A DNA stretch of 64,000 bases from Pseudoduganella violaceinigra DSM 15887 (GTDB taxonomy: Bacteria > Pseudomonadota > Gammaproteobacteria > Burkholderiales > Burkholderiaceae_D). The position numbers were made by a program, and so were the translations under genes. Where the stretch lies: NCBI RefSeq assembly GCF_000425385.1, contig NZ_AUDI01000001.1, positions 124,001 through 188,000 on the forward strand. Direction: 5' to 3'. Under the pieces are notes generated by a model that ran no database searches, was not told the DNA's origin, and saw nothing but the letters and a program-made list of their open reading frames with translations. Shown here in pieces: positions 42,166-49,530 of the stretch (its first letter is position 1; each line of letters starts with the position of its first letter).

Positions 42166-43497
42166 TTAAACGCTACCACGCTTTGCGACGGACGCAAACG
42201 CGGTGAAATACTCGGGGAAGGTCTTGGCGACGCATTTTGGATCATTGATCCGGACTTTGGCGCCCTTGCGGATGCAACCATCCAGCGCGGCCAGCGAGAA
42301 GCACATGGCCATGCGGTGGTCGTCATAGGTGTCGATGGTGGCCGGCAGCAGCCTGGCTGGCGGCGTCACGGACAGCCAGTCCGGCCCCTCCTCCACCCTG
42401 GCGCCCAGCTTGCGCAATTCGGTGGCCATGGCGGCCAGGCGGTCGGTTTCCTTGACGCGCCAGGAGGCGATATTGCGCAGGGTGGTCGTGCCCTCGGCAT
42501 ACAGCGCCGCCACGGCAATGGTCATCGCCGCGTCGGGAATATGGTTGAAGTCCATGTCGACCGCCTTGAGCGGCCCTGGCGCGCTGGCTTCGATCCAGTT
42601 GTCGCCCATGGTGATGGTGGCCCCCATCCGCTCCAGCGCATGCGCAAAGCGCACATCGCCCTGGATCGATTCGCGGCCCACGCCCTGCACCCGCACCGGC
42701 CCGCGGCCGATGGCGCCGGCGGCCAGGAAGTAGGAAGCGCTGGAAGCGTCCCCCTCGACGTGGATAGTGCCCGGGCTTTGGTACACCTGGCCGGCCGGAA
42801 TGGTGAACGACGCCCAGCCATCCTGCTCCACCACGGCGCCGAAGCGGCGCATCAGGTTCAGGGTGATCTCGATATACGGCTTGGAAATCAGCTCGCCCTC
42901 GACGTCGATGGTCACGGCGTGCTGGCGCGCCATCAACGGCGCCACCATCAGCAGCGCGGTCAGGAACTGGCTCGACACATCGCCGCGCACCGACAGGCGC
43001 TGCGCTTTGAACTCGCCGCTGCGGATATGCAGCGGCGGGTAGCCCTTGGCCATGGTGTATTCGATGTCGGCGCCGGCCGCGTTGAGCGCGTCCACCAGGT
43101 CGCCGATCGGGCGCTCGTGCATGCGCGGTACGCCGTGCACCTTGTAATCGCCGCCGATCACGGCCAGGGCCGCGGTCAGCGGGCGGATTGCGGTGCCGGC
43201 ATTGCCCATGAACAGGTCGGCGCTGCGCTGCGGCCAGCTGCCCTTCACGCCCTGCACCCCGTGCACGGTGCTGTTGCCTTCGCGCTGTTCGGTCCAGTTC
43301 ACGCCCAGCGAGCGCAAGGCCGCCAGCATCACGGCCGTGTCGTCGGAAGCCAGCAGGTCGACCACACGGGTGTCGCCGTCGGCCAGCGCGGCCAGCAGCA
43401 GGATGCGGTTGGAGATGGATTTCGACCCCGGCAGGCGCACCACGCCCTCAGCGTGGGCAACTGGCAGCAGGTCGAGGTGATGCGGATAGTCAGTCAT
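42166..43497 (-). CDS. aroA: 3-phosphoshikimate 1-carboxyvinyltransferase (EPSP synthase)
   Basis: A 443-residue shikimate-pathway enzyme. [19 protein letters not shown] (~19) binds substrate; [20 protein letters not shown] (the phosphoenolpyruvate/glyphosate loop, class I GNAGTA), [19 protein letters not shown] and [17 protein letters not shown] are all present. Class I form, predicted glyphosate-sensitive. The gene is 9 bases from tyrA and is part of the block pheA-hisC-tyrA-aroA. Confidence 0.97.
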   Translation of the reverse strand: MTDYPHHLDLLPVAHAEGVVRLPGSKSISNRILLLAALADGDTRVVDLLASDDTAVMLAALRSLGVNWTEQREGNSTVHGVQGVKGSWPQRSADLFMGNAGTAIRPLTAALAVIGGDYKVHGVPRMHERPIGDLVDALNAAGADIEYTMAKGYPPLHIRSGEFKAQRLSVRGDVSSQFLTALLMVAPLMARQHAVTIDVEGELISKPYIEITLNLMRRFGAVVEQDGWASFTIPAGQVYQSPGTIHVEGDASSASYFLAAGAIGRGPVRVQGVGRESIQGDVRFAHALERMGATITMGDNWIEASAPGPLKAVDMDFNHIPDAAMTIAVAALYAEGTTTLRNIASWRVKETDRLAAMATELRKLGARVEEGPDWLSVTPPARLLPATIDTYDDHRMAMCFSLAALDGCIRKGAKVRINDPKCVAKTFPEYFTAFASVAKRGSV

Positions 43498-43506
43498 GCG
43501 TGTTCC

Positions 43507-44457
43507 TTATTCTGCCGCCGCGTCTTTGGGCTGCGGCGGTTCTGCCGCCTCGATGGTCTCGATCCATTGCCGCCGCGCGCGCTGGGCGTTGGCATAGGTG
43601 GCTTCAAGGGCGGCGGCGTCGCCAGCGGCGAGGCTGGCGCGCAAACGGGTTAATTGTGCCAGATAGGCATCCAGCTCGGTCAGGAGTGCGGCCTGGTTGG
43701 CGAGGCTGATGTCGCGCCACATTTCAGGCGAGCTGCCGGCGATGCGGGTGAAGTCGCGGAAGCCGCTGGCAGCGTATTGGAACAGCAAATCCGAGTGGGG
43801 CTTGCGTTCGATGTCGTCCACCAGCGCGTAGGCCAGCAGGTGTGGAAGGTGGCTGACGGCGGCGAAGACTTTATCGTGTTCTTCCGGGGTCAGGGTGTGA
43901 ATGATGGCGCCGCAGGCTCTCCAGGCATTTGCCACGCGCTCGATGGCGGCCGGGGCGTTTTCCGGCAGCGGCGTGAGGACGCTTTTCTTGCCTTGGTACA
44001 GGTCGACGATGGCGGCGTCGGGGCCGTTGCTCTCACGGCCGGCGATCGGGTGGCCGGGCACGAACTGGCTTATCTTGTGGCCCAGGACCAGGCGCGCTGC
44101 CGCGACGACGTCGGCTTTGGTGCTGCCGGCGTCGGTGACGATGGTGCCCGCGCCGAGGTGCGGCAGGATCGATTGCAGGATGCGGGCGGTTTGCGCAACG
44201 GGGGCTGCCAGCAGGATCAGGTCGGCGCCGGCGATTGCTTCGTCAAACCGGCAAAGCGGTGTCTGACCCGCAGGGTCGGACACCGGGTTACCGGTTTGGG
44301 CGGCCGAGTCGACGATACCCAGCTCGAGCGCCCGGGCCAGAAAAGCCTCCGAGCGATCCACACCAACAATATGCCGTGCAGCGCCAGCCTGCTTCAGCGC
44401 CCGTGCAAACGAGCCGCCGATCAGGCCGACGCCAAAGATGACGACCTTATTCAGCAC
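43507..44457 (-). CDS. tyrA: Prephenate/arogenate dehydrogenase with an in-frame REP insertion
   Basis: A 316-residue NAD(P)-dependent enzyme making hydroxyphenylpyruvate or tyrosine precursors. The Rossmann motif FGVGLIGGSFARALKQAGAA is at residues 8-27; VTDAGSTKADVVAAARLVL, FVPGHPIAGRESNGPDAAIV and TLTPEEHDKVFAAVSHLPHL are catalytic-domain signatures. Odd feature: at about residues 57-74 the protein reads QTGNPVSDPAGQTPLCRF, encoded exactly by a REP palindrome (44245-44297). It falls between GIVDSAA and DEAIAGADLILLAAP, where homologues have a short loop between a helix and beta-strand. The frame is maintained on both sides, so the enzyme may be functional with an extra loop. It overlaps hisC by 11 bases. 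Confidence 0.93.
   Translation of the reverse strand: MLNKVVIFGVGLIGGSFARALKQAGAARHIVGVDRSEAFLARALELGIVDSAAQTGNPVSDPAGQTPLCRFDEAIAGADLILLAAPVAQTARILQSILPHLGAGTIVTDAGSTKADVVAAARLVLGHKISQFVPGHPIAGRESNGPDAAIVDLYQGKKSVLTPLPENAPAAIERVANAWRACGAIIHTLTPEEHDKVFAAVSHLPHLLAYALVDDIERKPHSDLLFQYAASGFRDFTRIAGSSPEMWRDISLANQAALLTELDAYLAQLTRLRASLAAGDAAALEATYANAQRARRQWIETIEAAEPPQPKDAAAE
44245..44297. repeat. REP-like palindrome, copy 6, inside tyrA
   Basis: AAACCGGCAAAGCGGTGTCTG ... GGGTTACCGGTTT with core GTGTCTGACCC-GCA-GGGTCGGACAC at 44259-44283. It is fully inside the tyrA reading frame. Confidence 0.9.
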
Positions 44458-45568
44458 GGTCCTCCGCCAGCGCCTTGCGCAGCGCAGTAATCAGCACCGC
44501 ATTTTCCTGCGGCAGGCCGATGGAGATACGCAGCCACTGTGGCAGGCCGTAGTTGCCCACCGGGCGCACGATCACGCCCTGCTTCAGCAGCGCCAGGTTG
44601 ATGCGCGAACCGGCCGCGTCGTCGGCACCCACGCGCACCAGCACGAAGTTGCCGTAGGAAGGCACGTATTCCAGGCCCATGTCCTTGAACGCTTCCACGA
44701 ACTGCTCGTAGCCGGCGGTGTTGTTGGCGGCCGACTTGTCCAGGAATTCCTTGTCGTTCAGCGCGGCGATCGCGGCGGCCTGCGCCAGCGAGTTGACGTT
44801 GAACGGCTGGCGGATACGGTTCATCAGGTCGGTCACCTCCGGCTGCGCCAGGGCGAAGCCCACGCGCAGGCCGGCCAGGCCGTAGGCCTTGGAGAAGGTG
44901 CGCGACACCAGCAGGTTCGGGTATTTCTTGACCCAGGCGGCGGATTCGTACTGGTCTTCCTTCTTCAGGAATTCGTTGTAGGCCTCGTCCAGCACCACCA
45001 CAACGTTGGCCGGCACCTTCTGCAGGAAGGCTTCGATCTCGGCGCCGGTCACGAAAGTGCCGGTCGGGTTGTTCGGATTGGCGAGGAAGACCAGCTTGGT
45101 GTCCGCCTCAATGGCCGCGGCCATGGCGTCCAGGTCGTGGCCGTGGTTCTTGGCCGGCACCACGATGTGGCGCGCGCCGATGCCCTGGGTCGCCAGCGCG
45201 TAGACGGCGAAGGAGTACTGCGAGTACACCACGGACTGGCCGCGCTCGACGAAGGCGTGCGCCGCGATTTCCAGGATGTCGTTGGAGCCGTTGCCCAGGG
45301 TGATCCAGTCCATCGGCACGTCGTAGCGCTTGGACAGCGCCATCTTCAGGTCGAAGGCGTTGGCGTCAGGATAGCGGCCCAGTTCCGCGGCGGCGGCAAC
45401 CATGGCCTTCTGCGCCGACTCCGGCACGCCGAACGGGTTCTCGTTCGATGCCAGCTTGACGATCGATTCTTCTTTCAGGCCGAATTCGCGCGCCACTTCG
45501 GAGATAGGCTTGCCAGCCTGGTAAGGGGCGATTGCGCGAACGTATTCAGGACCGTAATTCTTGGACAT
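44447..45568 (-). CDS. hisC: Histidinol-phosphate / aromatic aminotransferase
   Basis: A 373-residue class II PLP aminotransferase. The PLP lysine lies in LLVSRTFSKAYGLAGLRVGF (~232); DVPMDWITLGNGSNDILEIA, LVFLANPNNPTGTFVTGAEI and LVRVGADDAAGSRINLALLK are family features. Located between pheA and tyrA, it is likely the HisC2-type copy acting on phenylpyruvate/hydroxyphenylpyruvate as well as, or instead of, imidazoleacetol phosphate; that reading is from context. Confidence 0.93.
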   Translation of the reverse strand: MSKNYGPEYVRAIAPYQAGKPISEVAREFGLKEESIVKLASNENPFGVPESAQKAMVAAAAELGRYPDANAFDLKMALSKRYDVPMDWITLGNGSNDILEIAAHAFVERGQSVVYSQYSFAVYALATQGIGARHIVVPAKNHGHDLDAMAAAIEADTKLVFLANPNNPTGTFVTGAEIEAFLQKVPANVVVVLDEAYNEFLKKEDQYESAAWVKKYPNLLVSRTFSKAYGLAGLRVGFALAQPEVTDLMNRIRQPFNVNSLAQAAAIAALNDKEFLDKSAANNTAGYEQFVEAFKDMGLEYVPSYGNFVLVRVGADDAAGSRINLALLKQGVIVRPVGNYGLPQWLRISIGLPQENAVLITALRKALAEDRAE

Positions 45569-45588
45569 GGATCTAATCTCTTAAAAAG

Positions 45589-46662
45589 TCAGGTGAGGCT
45601 GGTCGGGTAGGATCCCAGCACTTTAAAGAAGGCGGCATTGTCCTTGAGTTCGGCCAATGCCTTGGTCACGGACGGGTCGTGCACGTGCCCTTCGACGTCT
45701 ACATAGAAATAATATTCCCAGGTGCCGATGCGCGCCGGGCGCGATTCAAAGCGCGTCATCGACACGCCGTGCTTGGCCAGGGGCGCGAGCAGCTGGTACA
45801 CCGCGCCGGCCTTGTTCGGCACCGCCAGCACCATCGAAGTATGGTCGCGCCCCGACGGGTTGGTCTGCAGGCTGCCGATCACCACGAAGCGGGTGCGGTT
45901 GTGAGGGTCGTCCTGGATGTGGGCTTTGACCACGCCCAGGCCGTACTGCGCTCCGGCGTGCTCGCTGGCGATGGCCGCGATGCCCGCATCGTCGCCGGCC
46001 ATGCGCGCCGCCTCGGCATTCGAGGCCACCGCGCGCCGCTCGATATGCGGGTAGTTCAGGTTCAGCCACACCTGGCATTGGGCCAGCGCCTGCGAGTGGG
46101 CGCAGATCACCTGCACCCCGTCCATGCTGCCGGTCTTGGTCATCAGGCTATGGTGGACGGCAATGGCGATCTCGCCCGAGATCAGGCAAGGCGTGGCCAG
46201 CATCAGGTCCAGCGTGCGGTTCACCGCGCCTTCCGAGGAATTCTCGACCGGCACCACGCCGAAATCGGCGGTACCGGCTTCGGCGGCGCGGAACACCTCG
46301 TCGATCGAGGCGCAAGGCAAGCCTTCCACGGCTGTGCCGAACTGGGCGTACACGGCCTGCTCGCTGAAGGTGCCGGCCGGGCCGAGGTAGGCCACGGTGA
46401 CGCGGCGCTCGAGCGCGCGGCATGCCGACATGATTTCGCGGAAGATGGTCTGCACTTCGCGTGCGGCCAGCGGGCCGGGATTGCGGTCGGCCACGCCGCG
46501 CAGCACCTGCGCTTCGCGCTCCGGACGGAACACGGGCGCGTTGGTCTCGGCCTTGACGTGCCCCACTTCCTGCGCCACTTTGGCGCGCTCGCTCAGCAGC
46601 GCCAGGATCTGCGCGTCGATCGAATCGATCCGCTCGCGCAAGGGTTTCAGTTTATCTGTCAT
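45589..46662 (-). CDS. pheA: Bifunctional chorismate mutase / prephenate dehydratase (P-protein)
   Basis: A 357-residue enzyme. Residues 1-85 are an AroQ chorismate mutase (LKPLRERIDSIDAQILALLS, ERAKVAQEVGHVKAETNAPV, RPEREAQVLRGVADRNPGPL). Residues ~92-270 are prephenate dehydratase (VAYLGPAGTFSEQAVYAQFG, VVPVENSSEGAVNRTLDLML, and NRTRFVVIG with the catalytic Thr-Arg-Phe). Residues ~275-355 are the ACT regulatory domain (VLAVPNKAGAVYQLLAPLAK, ESRPARIGTWEYYFYVDVEG), which gives feedback control by phenylalanine. Confidence 0.97.
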   Translation of the reverse strand: MTDKLKPLRERIDSIDAQILALLSERAKVAQEVGHVKAETNAPVFRPEREAQVLRGVADRNPGPLAAREVQTIFREIMSACRALERRVTVAYLGPAGTFSEQAVYAQFGTAVEGLPCASIDEVFRAAEAGTADFGVVPVENSSEGAVNRTLDLMLATPCLISGEIAIAVHHSLMTKTGSMDGVQVICAHSQALAQCQVWLNLNYPHIERRAVASNAEAARMAGDDAGIAAIASEHAGAQYGLGVVKAHIQDDPHNRTRFVVIGSLQTNPSGRDHTSMVLAVPNKAGAVYQLLAPLAKHGVSMTRFESRPARIGTWEYYFYVDVEGHVHDPSVTKALAELKDNAAFFKVLGSYPTSLT

Positions 46663-46714
46663 TAGTTTGCGTTCACTCTATGCCGCCAAATCCGGCGGAT
46701 CGGCGCCTGAACAC

Positions 46715-46742
46715 GATGGGTCAGACACCGGTTTTCCGGTTC
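46715..46742. repeat. REP-like palindrome, copy 7 (half unit)
   Basis: GATGGGTCAGACACCGGTTT followed by TCCGGTTC is the right half of a REP unit; the left half is degraded (TGAACAC). It abuts the serC stop codon at 46742. Confidence 0.7.
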
Positions 46743-47824
46743 TAGCGTCCGGCAAATTCGTTGAGGTAGTCAACCAGCGCTTGCACGCCCTCGATCGGCA
46801 TCGCGTTATAGATCGATGCCCGCATACCACCGACGGACTTGTGGCCCTTCAGCTGCAATAGCCCGCGCGCTTTAGCGCCGGCCAGGAATGCTTCATTCTT
46901 CGATTCGTCGCGCAGGTAGAACGGGATATTCATGCGCGAGCGATATTCCTTGCCGACGCGATTCTGGTAGAAGTCGTCGGCGTCGAGCGCCTGGTAAAGC
47001 AGCCCGGCTTTCTCAATATTACGCTTTTCCATGGCGGCCACCCCGCCCTGCGCTTTCAGCCACTGGAACACCAGGCCGGCGATATAGATGCCGTAGGTGG
47101 GCGGCGTGTTGTACATCGATTCGTTGTCCGCCACGTTCTTGAAATCGAAGGCGGACGGGCAGAACGGCAGCGCCTTGCCGATCAGGTCGTCGCGCACGAC
47201 GACCACGGTCACGCCGGCCGGGCCGATATTCTTTTGCGCGCCGCCGAAGATGACGCCGTATTTGCTCACATCGACGGGGCGCGACAGGATATGGGACGAC
47301 ATGTCCGCCACAATGGGCGTGTCGCCCTGCACGGTCGGCACGAAGTTGAACTCCACGCCGTCGATGGTTTCGTTGGTGCAGATGTGCAGGTAGGACGCGC
47401 CGGGCGTCAGCTTCCACTCTTCCTGCACCGGCACGCGGTCGAAACCGGTCGCATGGGACGATGCGGCCACGTTGACATGGGCGTAGCGGCCCGCTTCCTT
47501 GATCGACTTGCCGGACCAGGAACCGGTCTGCACGAAGTCGATCGTGCTGTCCGCGCCGCCGCACAGGTTCATCGGCAGCACGGCATTCTGCGACAGGCCG
47601 CCGCCCTGCATGAACAGGATCCTGTAATTGTCCGGCACGGCCAGCAGCTCGCGCAGGTCGCGCTCCGCCGCGCGGTAGATCGAAATGAATTCGGGACCGC
47701 GGTGGCTCATCTCCATGACCGACATGCCGCTGCCATGCCAGTCCAGCATTTCAGCGGCCGCCTGCTGCAGCACTTCCTTTGGAAGCACGGCCGGACCGGC
47801 GGAGAAATTGTAGATGTTCGCCAC
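46742..47824 (-). CDS. serC: Phosphoserine aminotransferase
   Basis: A 360-residue class V PLP enzyme in serine (and pyridoxal) synthesis. [20 protein letters not shown] is the SerC N-terminus; the PLP lysine is in [20 protein letters not shown] (~197); [20 protein letters not shown] and [20 protein letters not shown] are family motifs. Length matches the family. It is downstream of the three DUF2059 genes and upstream of pheA, linking serine and aromatic amino-acid genes as in many proteobacteria. Confidence 0.97.
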   Translation of the reverse strand: MANIYNFSAGPAVLPKEVLQQAAAEMLDWHGSGMSVMEMSHRGPEFISIYRAAERDLRELLAVPDNYRILFMQGGGLSQNAVLPMNLCGGADSTIDFVQTGSWSGKSIKEAGRYAHVNVAASSHATGFDRVPVQEEWKLTPGASYLHICTNETIDGVEFNFVPTVQGDTPIVADMSSHILSRPVDVSKYGVIFGGAQKNIGPAGVTVVVVRDDLIGKALPFCPSAFDFKNVADNESMYNTPPTYGIYIAGLVFQWLKAQGGVAAMEKRNIEKAGLLYQALDADDFYQNRVGKEYRSRMNIPFYLRDESKNEAFLAGAKARGLLQLKGHKSVGGMRASIYNAMPIEGVQALVDYLNEFAGR

Positions 47825-47836
47825 GTTGCTATCCTT

Positions 47837-48385
47837 TTATTTGAAAGAACTCATAATTTCCTGCATCACCTTCTCCAGCCTCGGCATCATGACCTCCTGG
47901 ATAGCGGCCGACGACTCGGCGGCAACAGCCGGCGTGCGCGCGAGCAGTTTCTTGCCGAGCGGCGTGCGATAGAACGCAGACAGTTGCTCGATCTCAGCCA
48001 CCGTGTAATTGCGCGCATACACCTGCACCGTGGCCGCCTGGATGTCGTCGAGCATGGCCGGATCGGTAAACATGGCCTGCAGCTTGCCGCTCACTTCCGG
48101 CAACCTGGACTTGGCCAGTGCCAGCGCCTCCTCCTTCTGCCCGGCGTCCAGTTCGGGGTTTGCGTTGATCGCGGCCGCCACGGAACGCTCCATCATGGGC
48201 TGCATCTGCCCCATGCTGGCCTGCATGGTTTGTCCCAACAGCGCGCGAAAATTCATGGAGGTGAGCAGCTTGTTGACCGCGGCGACGGTCGCCGGGCTCG
48301 ATGCCGGAACGGCTGGCTTTTCCGCTGCTTGGGCGCCGGCGGCAAACGCCAGCGCAACGACCAGCGATACTGCAAATTTCTTCAT
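47837..48385 (-). CDS. DUF2059-domain exported protein, paralogue 3 of 3
   Basis: A 182-residue protein with a signal peptide (FAVSLVVALAFAAGAQAA). The DUF2059 part contains VYARNYTVAEIEQLSAFYRT-P-LGKKLL (~125-150), the shared family core. It ends with a helix rich in Met/Glu (MMPRLEKVMQEIMSSFK). It is 12 bases from serC and 13 from the next paralogue. Periplasmic; function unknown. Confidence 0.88.
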   Translation of the reverse strand: MKKFAVSLVVALAFAAGAQAAEKPAVPASSPATVAAVNKLLTSMNFRALLGQTMQASMGQMQPMMERSVAAAINANPELDAGQKEEALALAKSRLPEVSGKLQAMFTDPAMLDDIQAATVQVYARNYTVAEIEQLSAFYRTPLGKKLLARTPAVAAESSAAIQEVMMPRLEKVMQEIMSSFK

Positions 48386-48398
48386 TTACTTGTCCGTC

Positions 48399-48905
48399 TT
48401 ATTTCGTCGATTCGATGATACGTTTCGCATGTTCCTGCATCAGTTTCTGCGCTGCCTGGGCGCTTTCGCCCATCAGCATCGGCATGACCTGCAGCGACTT
48501 CTTGCCGGTCGGGCTGCGGTAGAAGGCCGTCAGCGCCTTGATGTCGTCGTCCGTGAAGTGGCGCGCGTAGAGCGGCACCATCTGGTTGTACAGCTCATCC
48601 ACCAGCTTCGGATCGTTGAAATCCTTTTGCATCGCCGCGGTCAGGGCCGGCATGCGGCGCTCGGCATTGGCCAGCTCCGCCTTGCGCTGCTCGTCGGTCA
48701 GCTTGGGATTGTTACGCGCGGCCGCCTCCGCCCGCATGCGCAGGATCTGCGGCAGCGCCTTTGACAGGTTCTGCACCGAAGCCGTCATATTGGCGCGCGC
48801 ATTGGTCGCGTCCATCAACTCGCGAATCGCAGCCTCGCTTGGCGGCGCCGCATGGGCGAGCGCAGCGCTGGCCAGGGCGACGGCGGCAAAAACGGTCTTC
48901 TTCAA
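48399..48905 (-). CDS. DUF2059-domain exported protein, paralogue 2 of 3
   Basis: A 168-residue protein with a signal peptide (TVFAAVALASAALAHA) and the core LYARHFTDDDIKALTAFYRS followed by PTGKKSLQVMPMLMGESAQA. Compared with paralogue 1 its N-terminal helix reads AIRELMDATNARANMTASVQ, a clear match to AVRELLDAMNYRTMWQASID there, so the three arose by tandem duplication. Start is 3 bases past the stop of paralogue 1. Confidence 0.88.
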   Translation of the reverse strand: MKKTVFAAVALASAALAHAAPPSEAAIRELMDATNARANMTASVQNLSKALPQILRMRAEAAARNNPKLTDEQRKAELANAERRMPALTAAMQKDFNDPKLVDELYNQMVPLYARHFTDDDIKALTAFYRSPTGKKSLQVMPMLMGESAQAAQKLMQEHAKRIIESTK

Positions 48906-48908
48906 TGC

Positions 48909-49445
48909 TTACTCCTTGTCCTTGCGGAACTGTTCCATGGCCTTGCGAATGCGCGGCGTGGTCAGGCGCTGGCTGATCGCCATCGACTCGGCCATCAGCT
49001 GCGGCATCACCTGCATGCTCTTGGCGCCGACCGGGGTGCGGTAATAGGCCGCGATCTGTTTCAGCTCGTCGGCCGTGAAATGGCGCGAATACAGCGCGAT
49101 CATTTCCGTTTCCATTTCAGCCACCAGGCCCGGGTCGCCGAGGACGCCGCGCAGCACGTCAGCCATTTTCGGCAATTCCGCTTCCATCTGCTGCAGCCGC
49201 TCCTTGCGCTGGGCATCCGTGATGGCGCTATCGGCATTCAATGCGGCGGCCGTCTGCTCACGGATCATGCCCGGCAGAGCCTTGGCCATCTGGTCGATCG
49301 ACGCCTGCCACATGGTACGGTAATTCATGGCATCCAACAGCTCGCGTACGGCGGCGGCATTGGCCCCGGCCGGAACGGCATCGGCGGCAAAGGCCCCATG
49401 GGCGAAGGCGAAGCTGGCCAGCAGCGCTAAGGCGATTTTCCTCAT
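48909..49445 (-). CDS. DUF2059-domain exported protein, paralogue 1 of 3
   Basis: A 178-residue protein with a signal peptide (IALALLASFAFAHGAFA). The core is YSRHFTADELKQIAAYYRTP followed by VGAKSMQVMPQLMAESMAIS. It is the first of the three tandem copies after the gyrA terminator, so the three may have their own promoter in the 85-base gap. Mature protein is all-helical; no catalytic residue stands out. Confidence 0.88.
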   Translation of the reverse strand: MRKIALALLASFAFAHGAFAADAVPAGANAAAVRELLDAMNYRTMWQASIDQMAKALPGMIREQTAAALNADSAITDAQRKERLQQMEAELPKMADVLRGVLGDPGLVAEMETEMIALYSRHFTADELKQIAAYYRTPVGAKSMQVMPQLMAESMAISQRLTTPRIRKAMEQFRKDKE

Positions 49446-49474
49446 TATTTATTCGCTTTCCGAATTTCGAACGA

Positions 49475-49520
49475 TTAAAAACTAACGGGCCCGGCCTGAT
49501 CGCTCAGACGGGGCCCGTTG
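49475..49520 (-). terminator. Intrinsic terminator after gyrA
   Basis: On the minus strand AACGGGCCC ... GGGCCCGTT (49511-49519 and 49484-49492 on the plus strand) is followed by AGTTTTTAA. It separates gyrA from the DUF2059 genes, though read-through is possible. Confidence 0.88.
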
Positions 49521-49530
49521 CGGGTCAGCC

